From assembly GCA_963716085.1 (NCBI GenBank), contig OY970288.1, positions 248,001 through 312,000 on the forward strand: DNA of 64,000 bases, written 5' to 3'. Of this stretch, positions 25,863 through 33,997 are shown one piece after another. The notes below the pieces were generated by a model, which worked only from the letters and a program-made list of their open reading frames with translations, did not search any database and was not told the origin of the DNA. Every line of letters starts with the position of its first letter. Positions within the stretch are counted from its first letter, which is position 1. Both the position numbers and the translations under genes were made by a program. The stretch is from Persicitalea sp963716085 (GTDB taxonomy: Bacteria; Bacteroidota; Bacteroidia; Cytophagales; Spirosomataceae).

Positions 25863-26261
25863 ATGGAAGCAAGAGCAATACTTAAAGACGTACCGACCTC
25901 CCCGCGCAAAATGCGTTTGGTAGCGGATCTGGTGCGCGGTCAAAAGGTCAGCCAAGCCCTGGCTATCCTGAAATTCCAGCCCAACGCGGGTGCCGCCGTT
26001 ATCCGCAAGGTACTGCTTTCGGCTGTCGCTAACTGGCAGCAAGGAAACGAGGATGCCGAAATTGGCGACGCCGACTTGTACGTGAAGACCATATTCATCG
26101 ACGGGGGCCGGATGCTTAAGCGCCTTCGCCCCGCTCCGCAGGGCCGCGCCCACCGGATCCGAAAGCGTTCCAATCACATTACGCTGGTAATCGACGACGC
26201 CTCTACCGAATCTGGATTGATCCGTATGGCGGAAGAAGAAGAAACTAACACCGAATCATAA
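25863..26261 (+). CDS. rplV: 50S ribosomal protein L22
   Basis: Exit-tunnel protein of 132 residues. MEARAILKDVPTSPRKMRLV, NAGAAVIRKVLLSAVANWQQ and the tunnel hairpin end GRMLKRLRPAPQGRAHRIRK identify it. The C-terminal tail is acidic (MAEEEETNTES), beyond the usual end. The start is preceded by the repeat array. Confidence 0.97.
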   Translation: MEARAILKDVPTSPRKMRLVADLVRGQKVSQALAILKFQPNAGAAVIRKVLLSAVANWQQGNEDAEIGDADLYVKTIFIDGGRMLKRLRPAPQGRAHRIRKRSNHITLVIDDASTESGLIRMAEEEETNTES

Positions 26262-26276
26262 AAAGAGCATAATTAG

Positions 26277-27128
26277 ATGGGACAAAAGGTAAACCCAATT
26301 GGTCTGAGACTAGGAATTGTCAGAGGATGGGACTCAAGCTGGTACGGTGGAAAAGACTTCTCCGATAAACTGGTCGAAGACGAAAAAATCCGAAATTATA
26401 TTCAGGCGCGTATCCCCAAGGGTTCGATTTCCAAAGTGGTTATCGAGCGTACGTTGAAGCGGGTTACGCTTACTATCCACACTGCTCGTCCGGGTATCGT
26501 GATTGGTAAGGGCGGCAGCGAAGTGGATCGTATCAAAGAAGAATTGAAAACGATCACGGGCAAAGATGTCCAGATCAACATATACGAGATTAAGCGCCCC
26601 GAAACCGACGCGAAATTAGTTGGCGAAGGAATCGCCCAGCAATTGCAGGCCCGTATTTCCTACCGTCGCGCTATGAAGCAAGCCATTTCTTCGGCTATGC
26701 GGGTGGGTGCGCAGGGAATCAAAATCCGTTGCTCGGGTCGTCTGGGTGGTGCCGAAATCGCCCGAACGGAAGAATACAAAGAAGGACGCATTCCGCTGCA
26801 CACGCTGCGCGCAGACATCGACTACGCTATTTCCGAAGCCCAAACTGTGTACGGAAAAATCGGTATCAAGGTGTGGGTTTTCAAAGGCGAGTTGTACGGC
26901 AAGCGCGACCTCACGCCAAGTGCAGCTACGGCTCAATCCGATAAAAATGACCGTGCTGCCGGTGGCGGTGGACGCGGTGATCGTCGCGGCGGTCGCGGAG
27001 ACAATGATCGCGGTGATCGTCGTCGCGGCAGAGGCGGTAATTCTGGCGGCGGTGGTCGCGGTGGAAGTGGCGGCGGAGGAGGCCGTGGCGGAAGCGGTGG
27101 CGGTGGTGGCCGGGGAGGAAACAGATAG
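26277..27128 (+). CDS. rpsC: 30S ribosomal protein S3 with Gly/Arg-rich tail
   Basis: Protein at the mRNA entry site, 283 residues against about 210-240 in most bacteria. The KH domain with GIVIGKGGSEVDRIKEELK and the S3 C-terminal core ending KVWVFKGELYGKRDLTPS are normal. From about residue 217 a low-complexity tail follows, made of Gly, Arg, Asp and Ser in GGRG and RGD units. This tail is likely disordered and may bind RNA. It lies 15 bases after rplV and 43 bases before rplP. Confidence 0.96.
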   Translation: MGQKVNPIGLRLGIVRGWDSSWYGGKDFSDKLVEDEKIRNYIQARIPKGSISKVVIERTLKRVTLTIHTARPGIVIGKGGSEVDRIKEELKTITGKDVQINIYEIKRPETDAKLVGEGIAQQLQARISYRRAMKQAISSAMRVGAQGIKIRCSGRLGGAEIARTEEYKEGRIPLHTLRADIDYAISEAQTVYGKIGIKVWVFKGELYGKRDLTPSAATAQSDKNDRAAGGGGRGDRRGGRGDNDRGDRRRGRGGNSGGGGRGGSGGGGGRGGSGGGGGRGGNR

Positions 27129-27171
27129 AACGACATTCGACGCCCGTCGTCGGTAATTATAGATAAGAATC

Positions 27172-27600
27172 ATGTTACAGCCGAAAAGAACCAGATTTCG
27201 CAAGCAGCAGAAAGGAAAAGGAAGTTTCAACGGAATCGCTTCGCGCGGACACCAGATAGCTTTCGGATCATTCGCCATCAAAGTACTCGAGCCGGGTTGG
27301 ATCACCGCCCGCCAGATTGAATCCGCCCGTATTGCGGTCACCCGCGCCATGAAGCGTGAAGGCCAGGTATGGATCCGGGTTTTTCCTGACAAGCCCATTA
27401 CGAAGAAGCCCGCTGAGGTGCGGATGGGTAAAGGTAAAGGTGCCCCGGAATACTGGGTGGCTACCGTAAAACCGGGACGTATCATCTTCGAAGCAGGTGG
27501 CGTGGATTTAGCCACGGCGAACGAAGCCCTCCGCCTGGCGGCCCAAAAGCTGCCTTTGAAGACCAAATTCGTCGTCCGTCGCGATTACCAGGAGTCATAG
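27172..27600 (+). CDS. rplP: 50S ribosomal protein L16
   Basis: Helps place tRNA in the A site, 142 residues. MLQPKRTRFRKQQKGKGSFN at the start, RQIESARIAVTRAMKREGQV and the conserved RMGKGKGAPEYWVATVKPGR, with the Arg that is hydroxylated in some species, are clear. It follows rpsC and precedes rpmC in the standard order. Confidence 0.97.
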   Translation: MLQPKRTRFRKQQKGKGSFNGIASRGHQIAFGSFAIKVLEPGWITARQIESARIAVTRAMKREGQVWIRVFPDKPITKKPAEVRMGKGKGAPEYWVATVKPGRIIFEAGGVDLATANEALRLAAQKLPLKTKFVVRRDYQES

Positions 27601-27643
27601 AAAGGCTGAGAAGCTTTTTGAACTTTTCAAAATTGACATTGTA

Positions 27644-27856
27644 ATGAATAACGAAGAAATCAGAGCCCTTTCGGCTGATCAGTTACAGGAAGAAATAACC
27701 AAGGAGCGCGAGCGTCTGCTTCGACTTCGGTTTGCCCACGCGGTTTCTCCAATCGAAAACCCCCTGCGCATTCGGGCGGCGCGTAAGCAGGTAGCCCGTC
27801 TTCTGACAGCGCTTACCGTAAAAACTTCCCAAACGCAAAACAGCCCTGCGGCCTAA
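27644..27856 (+). CDS. rpmC: 50S ribosomal protein L29
   Basis: Small two-helix protein at the tunnel exit, 70 residues. MNNEEIRALSADQLQEEITK and LRLRFAHAVSPIENPLRIRA, with the family Leu-Arg pattern, identify it. It lies 6 bases before rpsQ. Confidence 0.94.
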   Translation: MNNEEIRALSADQLQEEITKERERLLRLRFAHAVSPIENPLRIRAARKQVARLLTALTVKTSQTQNSPAA

Positions 27857-27862
27857 GAAATT

Positions 27863-28234
27863 ATGGAAGAACAGACCAAAACAGAAGAGGTGGCTAACAC
27901 AGAAGAAGTGATTCAGCCGGAAGTGCAGGCGAAAGCGGAAGCACCAGCGAAGTCAGCAGAATCTGCCCAGCCCGACGAGCATGGCAGAAAGCTACGCAAA
28001 GAAAGAATCGGCTTGGTAGTGAGCGACAAGATGGAAAAGTCTTGTGTGATCCGAGTCGATCGAAAAGTAAAGCATCCGATGTACGAGAAGATCATGAAGA
28101 AATCCTCCAAGCTGATGGTACACGATGAGAATAACGATTGCGGTATCGGTGATACGATCCGCGTGATGGAAACCCGCCCGCTGAGTAAGCATAAGCGGTG
28201 GCGTTTAGTAGAAATCATTGAAAAAGCGAAATAA
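27863..28234 (+). CDS. rpsQ: 30S ribosomal protein S17 with acidic N-terminal extension
   Basis: 16S rRNA-binding protein of 123 residues; the family is usually about 85. The core begins near residue 43 with LRKERIGLVVSDKMEKSCVI and continues with KHPMYEKIMKKSSKLMVHDE and GDTIRVMETRPLSKHKRWRL. The first 40 residues are rich in Glu, Ala and Gln and look disordered. An ATG start at 27863 fits the tight 6-base spacing after rpmC; no internal ATG precedes the core. The extension therefore seems to be translated. Confidence 0.95.
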   Translation: MEEQTKTEEVANTEEVIQPEVQAKAEAPAKSAESAQPDEHGRKLRKERIGLVVSDKMEKSCVIRVDRKVKHPMYEKIMKKSSKLMVHDENNDCGIGDTIRVMETRPLSKHKRWRLVEIIEKAK

Positions 28235-28236
28235 CA

Positions 28237-28605
28237 ATGGTACAGCAAGAATCAAGACTGTCCGTAGCCGACAACAGCGGCGCCAAAGAGGTACTTGTAA
28301 TTCGGGTATTGGGCGGAACCGGCAAGCGTTACGCTTCCGTGGGTGATAAGATCGTAGTAACGGTTAAGCACGCGCTTTCTTCCAGCAATATGAAGAAAGG
28401 TACTATTTCCAAAGCCGTGGTCGTACGCACTAAGAAGGAGATCCGTCGTAAAGATGGCACGTATATCCGCTTCGAGGACAATGCAGCCGTATTATTGGCA
28501 GCCAACAACGAGCCCCGTGGCACTCGTATCTTCGGTCCCGTAGCCCGTGAATTGCGCGAGAAGCAGTTTATGAAAATCGTTTCTCTGGCCCCCGAGGTTC
28601 TTTAA
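28237..28605 (+). CDS. rplN: 50S ribosomal protein L14
   Basis: Large-subunit protein at the interface and the binding site of RsfS, 122 residues. MVQQESRLSVADNSGAKEVL, VKHALSSSNMKKGTISKAVV and RGTRIFGPVARELREKQFMK are typical. It starts 2 bases after rpsQ. Confidence 0.97.
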   Translation: MVQQESRLSVADNSGAKEVLVIRVLGGTGKRYASVGDKIVVTVKHALSSSNMKKGTISKAVVVRTKKEIRRKDGTYIRFEDNAAVLLAANNEPRGTRIFGPVARELREKQFMKIVSLAPEVL

Positions 28606-28641
28606 GAAATCCGCCGCAGTTCTTTGAACGCATAAAGCAGA

Positions 28642-28986
28642 ATGACAATGGAAAAGAAAAAGAAAATGCAGCCTAAGTTTCACATTCGCAGCGGCGATAT
28701 GGTGAAAGTTATTTCCGGCAACTCGAAAGGAAAAACGGGTAAAGTGTTGACCATGCTGATCGACAAGGAGCGGGCGATAGTGGAGGGAGCCAATATGGTA
28801 ACCAAGCACTTAAAGCCTAACGCTAACAATCCGCAGGGCAGCATCGAGAAACGCGAAGCGGGTATCCACCTCAGCAATCTGATGCTTGTAGATCCTGCAA
28901 CGGGTGAACCGACCCGCACCGGACGCCGCCTGAACGATGCTGGTAAGCTACAACGCTATTCCAAGAAAACAGACAAGTTCATCTAA
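28642..28986 (+). CDS. rplX: 50S ribosomal protein L24
   Basis: Assembly-initiating protein of the large subunit, 114 residues. The KOW motif lies in GDMVKVISGNSKGKTGKVLT, followed by VEGANMVTKHLKP and EAGIHLSNLMLVDPATGEPT. A second ATG two codons later is an alternative start. It follows rplN after 36 bases. Confidence 0.96.
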   Translation: MTMEKKKKMQPKFHIRSGDMVKVISGNSKGKTGKVLTMLIDKERAIVEGANMVTKHLKPNANNPQGSIEKREAGIHLSNLMLVDPATGEPTRTGRRLNDAGKLQRYSKKTDKFI

Positions 28987-29066
28987 CGAACGGTCGCCCG
29001 AACCAATAACAAGATAAACACCAACGACCGATGGGTCGGAAATTCATCGGCAAGGATAAATTACCA

Positions 29067-29630
29067 ATGGCAGCTCCCAGACTAAGAGAAAAATACGATA
29101 AGGAAATTATCGGCCAACTGAAAGAGAAATTTCAGTATAAATCAATTATGCAGGTTCCGCGCCTGACCAAGATTGTCCTTAACAAAGGCATCGGTGCGGC
29201 TGTGGCTGACAAGAAGCTTGTGGATGTGGGTATTGAGGAACTCAGTGCGATTACGGGACAAAAAGCCATTGCGACTATTTCCAAGAAAGCAATCTCGAAC
29301 TTCAAACTTCGGGAAGACATGCCCATCGGTGCGAAGGTCACCCTACGCGGCGATCGGATGTACGAATTCCTTGACCGCCTGACTGCCATCGCTATGCCCC
29401 GTGTCCGGGACTTCCGAGGTATCAGCGACAAAGGCTTCGACGGCCGGGGCAACTATACCTTCGGTGTGAAGGAGCAAATCATTTTTCCCGAGATCAGCAT
29501 CGATAAGGTGAACAAGATCACGGGTATGGACATTACCTTCGTGACCTCGACCAATTCGGACGAAGAAGGTTACGAGCTGCTTAAAGCGTTGGGAATGCCC
29601 TTCGCCAGTGCGGCCAAGACAAATCAGTAA
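29067..29630 (+). CDS. rplE: 50S ribosomal protein L5
   Basis: 5S rRNA-binding protein, 187 residues from the chosen start. MAAPRLREKYDKEIIGQLKE matches the usual N-terminus of L5; an upstream in-frame ATG at 29031 would add 12 residues (MGRKFIGKDKLP) and cannot be excluded. RLTKIVLNKGIGAAVADKKL, the P-loop-like DFRGISDKGFDGRGNYTFG and ITFVTSTNSDEEGYELLKAL confirm the family. It lies between rplX and rpsN. Confidence 0.95.
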   Translation: MAAPRLREKYDKEIIGQLKEKFQYKSIMQVPRLTKIVLNKGIGAAVADKKLVDVGIEELSAITGQKAIATISKKAISNFKLREDMPIGAKVTLRGDRMYEFLDRLTAIAMPRVRDFRGISDKGFDGRGNYTFGVKEQIIFPEISIDKVNKITGMDITFVTSTNSDEEGYELLKALGMPFASAAKTNQ

Positions 29631-29650
29631 ATTCAAGACATTAATATAAA

Positions 29651-29920
29651 ATGGCAAAAGAATCAGTAAAAGCCCGCGAGAGGAAAAGACAGCGTTTGGT
29701 AGAGAAATACGCCGAGAAACGCGCTAAGTTGAAAGCCGAAGGCGATTGGGTAGGTCTGGATAAACTTCCCCGTAACTCCTCGCCCGTGCGTCTGCATAAC
29801 CGTTGCAAACTCACTGGCCGTCCTCGCGGCTATATGCGGAAGTTTGGTATCTCGCGTGTGGTTTTTCGTGATTTGGCTTCAATGGGCAAGATTCCCGGTG
29901 TTACCAAATCAAGCTGGTAA
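29651..29920 (+). CDS. rpsN: 30S ribosomal protein S14, zinc-free type
   Basis: Protein of the 30S head, 89 residues. MAKESVKARERKRQRLVEKY and LHNRCKLTGRPRGYMRKFGI are diagnostic. Only one Cys is present in the region where zinc-binding S14 proteins carry a CxxC pair, so this is the long, zinc-independent form. It is followed by a -7 box and rpsH. Confidence 0.97.
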   Translation: MAKESVKARERKRQRLVEKYAEKRAKLKAEGDWVGLDKLPRNSSPVRLHNRCKLTGRPRGYMRKFGISRVVFRDLASMGKIPGVTKSSW

Positions 29921-29950
29921 CTAACGCTTTCAATTCTGATTTTAATCACT

Positions 29951-29958
29951 TACCTTTG
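29951..29958 (+). promoter_or_regulatory. Internal promoter -7 box before rpsH
   Basis: TACCTTTG followed by CACG, 37 bases before the rpsH start. It fits the phylum consensus, but the upstream TTTG box is weak. It would give an extra start inside the spc cluster. Confidence 0.5.
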
Positions 29959-29995
29959 CACGCCTTTTTGAGGAGTGCTTAACCAAGTCAACAAA

Positions 29996-30394
29996 ATGTT
30001 AACGGATCCCATAGCAGATTATCTGACTCGAATCAGAAACGCGATCAAGGCCAGACACCGGGTGGTAGAGATACCTGCTTCCAACCTTAAGAAAGAGATT
30101 ACGAAAGTACTCTTTGAGAAGGGCTACATTCAAAGCTACAAGTTTGATGATAACGGTCCTCAGGGAGCAATCAAGATTGCCCTTAAATACAATCCGACAA
30201 CAAAGCAGCCTGCCATTGTCAAGTTGCAGCGCGTCAGTAAGCCCGGCCTCCGTCAGTACGCTGGTGCCGCCGAGGTACCCCGTGTTCTCAGCGGACTCGG
30301 AATCACGATCATCTCTACTTCAAAAGGAGTGATGACAGACAAGGAGGCTCGTACCATGAATGTGGGCGGCGAGTTGTTGTGCCAGGTGTACTAA
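29996..30394 (+). CDS. rpsH: 30S ribosomal protein S8
   Basis: Central-domain 16S rRNA-binding protein, 132 residues from the ATG at 29996. A GTG 7 codons upstream gives a longer frame, but MLTDPIADYLTRIRNAIKA is the normal N-terminus. RVSKPGLRQYAGAAEVPRVL and the C-terminal GIIST-like STSKGVMTDKEARTMNVGGE complete the fold. In Escherichia coli S8 represses the spc operon; the internal promoter before it could be a control point here. Confidence 0.96.
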   Translation: MLTDPIADYLTRIRNAIKARHRVVEIPASNLKKEITKVLFEKGYIQSYKFDDNGPQGAIKIALKYNPTTKQPAIVKLQRVSKPGLRQYAGAAEVPRVLSGLGITIISTSKGVMTDKEARTMNVGGELLCQVY

Positions 30395-30413
30395 CCGCAA
30401 ATTTCACAGAGAG

Positions 30414-30971
30414 ATGTCACGAATAGGAAAGAAAATAATCGAAATACCTTCAGGAACCACGGTTTCGGTAGACGACGAGAATGTAGTTACGGTCAAAGGA
30501 CCCAAGGGTACTTTGACCCGCTCCGTCGACAAAGACATGACGGTCAGTGTTGACGGTAGTGAATTGCAGGTAGAGCGCCCAACCGAGCAGAAGCGTCATA
30601 AAGCGCTGCACGGTCTTTATCGCTCGCTCATCAATAACATGGTAGAGGGCGTAAGTACAGGCTACCGCCGCGAACTCGAAGTGGTGGGCGTAGGCTACAA
30701 AGCAACTGCCTCTAACAACGTCCTGGACCTTAGCCTGGGTTACTCACACGGCATAATCATGGAAATCCCCAAGGAAATCAGCGTTACTACCGTGACGGAG
30801 AAGGGGCAGAATCCAAGGGTTATTCTAGAGGGGATCGACAAGGAACTAATTGGCGATGTAGCGGCTAAAATCAAGACGTTGCGCAAAGTCGAGCCTTACA
30901 AAGGTAAGGGTATCCGCTTCGTTGGTGAGAAAGTTCGTCGCAAAGCAGGCAAGGCCGCTGCTAAGAAATAA
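30414..30971 (+). CDS. rplF: 50S ribosomal protein L6
   Basis: Protein near the factor-binding site, 185 residues from the ATG at 30414; the longer frame starts inside rpsH. MSRIGKKIIEIPSGTTVSVD and the C-terminal GKGIRFVGEKVRRKAGKAAA are typical. Two similar domains follow in tandem, as in all L6 proteins. It lies 19 bases after rpsH. Confidence 0.97.
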   Translation: MSRIGKKIIEIPSGTTVSVDDENVVTVKGPKGTLTRSVDKDMTVSVDGSELQVERPTEQKRHKALHGLYRSLINNMVEGVSTGYRRELEVVGVGYKATASNNVLDLSLGYSHGIIMEIPKEISVTTVTEKGQNPRVILEGIDKELIGDVAAKIKTLRKVEPYKGKGIRFVGEKVRRKAGKAAAKK

Positions 30972-31019
30972 GCGGCACTTTTTTAAGATTTACAATCAAG
31001 TTTATACGATTAGCATATA

Positions 31020-31373
31020 ATGGCGACGGTAAAAACATTACGGAGACAGCGCCTCAAGCGCGGCATCCGCAAGAAAGTGAACGGCACAGCGGAGCGTCCG
31101 CGTCTATCAATCTATCGCTCCAATACCAGCATATACGTGCAGTTGGTCGATGACGACAAGAGCGTTACGTTGGCGAGCGCTACTTCAAAAGAAGTAAGCG
31201 ACAAGACCAAAAATACAAACGTGGAAACCGCGGGATTAGTTGGCAAGAAGATTGCCGAGAAAGCCCTGGCGATCGGTGTTGAGAAAATCGTTTTTGATCG
31301 TAGTGGCTACCTGTACCACGGTAAAGTGAAGGCCATCGCCGATGCCGCCCGCGAAGCCGGACTCAAATTCTAA
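31020..31373 (+). CDS. rplR: 50S ribosomal protein L18
   Basis: 5S rRNA-binding protein of 117 residues. Residues near the start (KRGIRKKVNGTAERPRLSIY) and the later FDRSGYLYHGKVKAIADAAR, ending AGLKF, identify it. It follows rplF after 48 bases and precedes rpsE by 13 bases. Confidence 0.97.
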   Translation: MATVKTLRRQRLKRGIRKKVNGTAERPRLSIYRSNTSIYVQLVDDDKSVTLASATSKEVSDKTKNTNVETAGLVGKKIAEKALAIGVEKIVFDRSGYLYHGKVKAIADAAREAGLKF

Positions 31374-31386
31374 GCAAAAAGCGAAC

Positions 31387-31905
31387 ATGCAACAAAATTC
31401 AAATCGGCCCGAAAAGGTCAACGAAGCAGACCTGAAAGAGCGGGTTGTATCTATAAATCGGGTTGCCAAAGTAGTAAAAGGCGGTCGCCGTTTCAGCTTT
31501 TCCGCCATTGTGGTGGTAGGGGATGGGAACGGGGTCGTGGGCTACGGTCTCGGCAAAGCCAATGAAGTTACGGATGCCATCACCAAGGGCATCGACGAAG
31601 CAAAGAAGAATCTGTTCCAAGTGCCTTTGATGAAAACCACCGTACCTCACGCAATGGAAGGAAAATATAGTGGTGGTTATGTGCTCATAAAGCCCGCTGC
31701 TCCCGGTACGGGCGTTATTGCGGGTGGTGCTATGCGCGCCGTTTTGGAGGCCGCCGGTATCCACGATGTACTGGCTAAATCCAAGGGCTCATCCAACCCG
31801 CACAACGTGGTAAAGGCGACAATCGACGCGCTGTTGAAGATGCGCGCACCCCATCAGGTGGCATTCCAGCGTGGTATATCGGTAGAGAAAGTTTTCAACG
31901 GGTAA
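31387..31905 (+). CDS. rpsE: 30S ribosomal protein S5
   Basis: Protein that helps decoding fidelity and mRNA unwinding, 172 residues from the ATG at 31387; the longer frame overlaps rplR and is less likely. The double-stranded RNA-binding start VSINRVAKVVKGGRRFSFSA and GTGVIAGGAMRAVLEAAGIH with NPHNVVKATIDALLKM are typical. Confidence 0.97.
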   Translation: MQQNSNRPEKVNEADLKERVVSINRVAKVVKGGRRFSFSAIVVVGDGNGVVGYGLGKANEVTDAITKGIDEAKKNLFQVPLMKTTVPHAMEGKYSGGYVLIKPAAPGTGVIAGGAMRAVLEAAGIHDVLAKSKGSSNPHNVVKATIDALLKMRAPHQVAFQRGISVEKVFNG

Positions 31906-31932
31906 ACTGACCCGCATATAATAGAACCAATC

Positions 31933-32112
31933 ATGGCAACAGTACGTATTACACAGGTTAGAAGCATCATTGGCCGTCCCGAGAGCCAAAAGCGCACGAT
32001 GAAGGCGTTGGGTCTGGGCAAAATCAGCCAGTATTGCGATAAAGAAGTTAGTGATTCGATGTCGGGCATGATCCGCAAGATCAATCACTTGGTCAAAGTC
32101 GAAGAAATTTAA
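31933..32112 (+). CDS. rpmD: 50S ribosomal protein L30
   Basis: Small protein of 59 residues. It opens ATVRITQVRSIIGRPESQKR and continues TMKALGLGKI, the usual pattern of L30, and ends HLVKVEEI. It sits between rpsE and rplO in the standard order, 27 and 14 bases from its neighbours. Confidence 0.95.
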   Translation: MATVRITQVRSIIGRPESQKRTMKALGLGKISQYCDKEVSDSMSGMIRKINHLVKVEEI

Positions 32113-32126
32113 AAGATAAGCGAGTT

Positions 32127-32603
32127 ATGAATCTCCATAATTTAAAGCCGGCGGAAGGTTCGGTACGGAACATTAAGCGGGTAGGTCGCGGACAAGGTTC
32201 AGGACGCGGCGGCACCTCCACACGCGGACATAAGGGTGCTCAGTCACGCTCGGGTTATAGCCGCAAACGTGGTTTCGAGGGAGGTCAAATGCCCTTGCAG
32301 CGTCGTTTGCCTAAGTTTGGCTTCACCAGCCCAAATCGCGTCGAATACAAGGCCATCAATCTCGATACCATTCAAGAAGCTGTTGAGCGGCTTGATGCCA
32401 AAGTTCTGGATCACGAGACTTTGTTAACCAACAACATGGCCAAAAAGAAAGATTTGATCAAGGTCTTGAATCGTGGGGAACTGAATGCAGCGGTTGAAGT
32501 GCACGCTCACAAATTTTCCAAGAGTGCCATTGAAGCTATTGAGAAAGCAGGTGGCAAGGCGATCGTCATAGATCGATTTGTGACGGAAACTGCTGAAGTG
32601 TAA
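32127..32603 (+). CDS. rplO: 50S ribosomal protein L15
   Basis: Late assembly protein, 158 residues. MNLHNLKPAEGSVRNIKRVG, then GRGQGSGRGGTSTRGHKGAQ and GFEGGQMPLQRRLPKFGFTS are diagnostic. The C-terminal globular domain contains VEVHAHKFSKSAIEAIEKAG. secY follows after 74 bases. Confidence 0.97.
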   Translation: MNLHNLKPAEGSVRNIKRVGRGQGSGRGGTSTRGHKGAQSRSGYSRKRGFEGGQMPLQRRLPKFGFTSPNRVEYKAINLDTIQEAVERLDAKVLDHETLLTNNMAKKKDLIKVLNRGELNAAVEVHAHKFSKSAIEAIEKAGGKAIVIDRFVTETAEV

Positions 32604-32677
32604 TCCGGCTATCTCCTGAGCTTTCTAAGGGAGAACTAAAACAACTGGACGAACCTCCGGCTTACAAAACAATTCCT

Positions 32678-33994
32678 ATGAACCGATTTATCGATACGAT
32701 CAAGAATATTTTTTCAATCGAGGAGTTGAGAACGAGAATTCTCAACACTCTTTTGTTTATTACGGTATTCCGTCTGGGGTCGTTTGTGGTGCTTCCCGGT
32801 GTCGAGCCTGATTTGATGAACATCTCTACGGGTGGTCTGTTAGGTCTGCTTGATACTTTCTTGGGAGGAGCTTTTAGCAAAGCCTCTATTTTTGCTTTGG
32901 GCATTATGCCATATATTTCGGCGTCCATTGCCATTCAGCTATTGACGATGGCCATGCCCTATTTTCAGAAGATGCAGAAGGAAGGGGAGTCGGGTCGTAA
33001 AAAGCTTAACCAAATCACGCGGGTGTTGACGATCATAGTCACCTTCGCCCAGGGGCTGACTTATTTGGCCACGACGGTGCCGGAAGAAGCTTTGCTTGTA
33101 TCCCGAAGCATCTTCACTATTTCTTCCATATTCATTCTTATTTCGGGAACCATGTTTTGCATGTGGCTCGGAGAAAGAATCACGGATAAGGGCGTTGGCA
33201 ACGGTATCTCAATGTTAATCATGATCGGCATCGTGGCTCATTTTCCAGGTGCCATTTATCAAGAGTTTGCCTCACGCGGTAGTGCAGGAATTTTGATTTT
33301 CGTTTTGGAACTTGTCGCCTTGTATTTTGTTATCATGGCTGCCGTGATGCTCACGCAAGCTGTCCGCCGGGTACCGATTCAGTACGCCAAGCAAGTGGTG
33401 GGCAACCGTGCGGTCGGCTTGGGACAGCGACAGTATTTACCACTTAAGGTGAACGCTGCTGGTGTAATGCCTATCATTTTTGCGCAAGCATTGATGTTTT
33501 TACCGACAATGGCATTCGGGGCATTTTCCGATAACAGTGATTTTGCCGCTAACGCCGCAACTTCGTTTGCTGACTTTACCTCGTGGCAGTACAATTTGCT
33601 ATATGCGGTATTGATTATTGTATTCACGTTCTTTTACACGGCTATTTCAGTTAATCCTCAGCAAATCGCGGATGATATGAAACGGGGCGGTGGGTTTGTT
33701 CCGGGAGTAAAACCAGGTCAGCAAACTTCGGAATACATAAGTACGATTTTGGATCGGATCACGTTTCCTGGCTCGATCATGTTAGCATTGGTGGCAATTT
33801 TGCCCGCATTCGCCGCGATGCTGGGAATGGTTAATTCATTCTCAATGTTTTTCGGAGGCACTTCACTGCTGATTATGGTGGGTGTGGTGCTGGACACTTT
33901 GCAACAAATTGAAAGTTATCTGTTGATGCGCCGGTACGAAGGATTGATGAAGTCGGGACGAATCAAAGGCCGGGCTGAAACTTTGGCCGTTTAA
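32678..33994 (+). CDS. secY: Protein translocase subunit SecY
   Basis: Channel subunit of the Sec translocon, 438 residues with ten membrane helices. Recognisable are the N-terminal ILNTLLFITVFRLGSFVVLP, the plug region near GLLGLLDTFLGGAFSKASIF, LGIMPYISASIAIQLL, and GERITDKGVGNGISMLIMIG. The C-terminal cytosolic tail YLLMRRYEGLMKSGRIKGR is also typical. It is followed by map after 3 bases. Confidence 0.97.
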   Translation: MNRFIDTIKNIFSIEELRTRILNTLLFITVFRLGSFVVLPGVEPDLMNISTGGLLGLLDTFLGGAFSKASIFALGIMPYISASIAIQLLTMAMPYFQKMQKEGESGRKKLNQITRVLTIIVTFAQGLTYLATTVPEEALLVSRSIFTISSIFILISGTMFCMWLGERITDKGVGNGISMLIMIGIVAHFPGAIYQEFASRGSAGILIFVLELVALYFVIMAAVMLTQAVRRVPIQYAKQVVGNRAVGLGQRQYLPLKVNAAGVMPIIFAQALMFLPTMAFGAFSDNSDFAANAATSFADFTSWQYNLLYAVLIIVFTFFYTAISVNPQQIADDMKRGGGFVPGVKPGQQTSEYISTILDRITFPGSIMLALVAILPAFAAMLGMVNSFSMFFGGTSLLIMVGVVLDTLQQIESYLLMRRYEGLMKSGRIKGRAETLAV

Positions 33995-33997
33995 CTG

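Noticed and set aside
26933..27136. Proline-rich minus-strand frame opposite the end of rpsC
   Set aside because: It is the complement of the Gly/Arg codons of the S3 tail and has no start context or family features.
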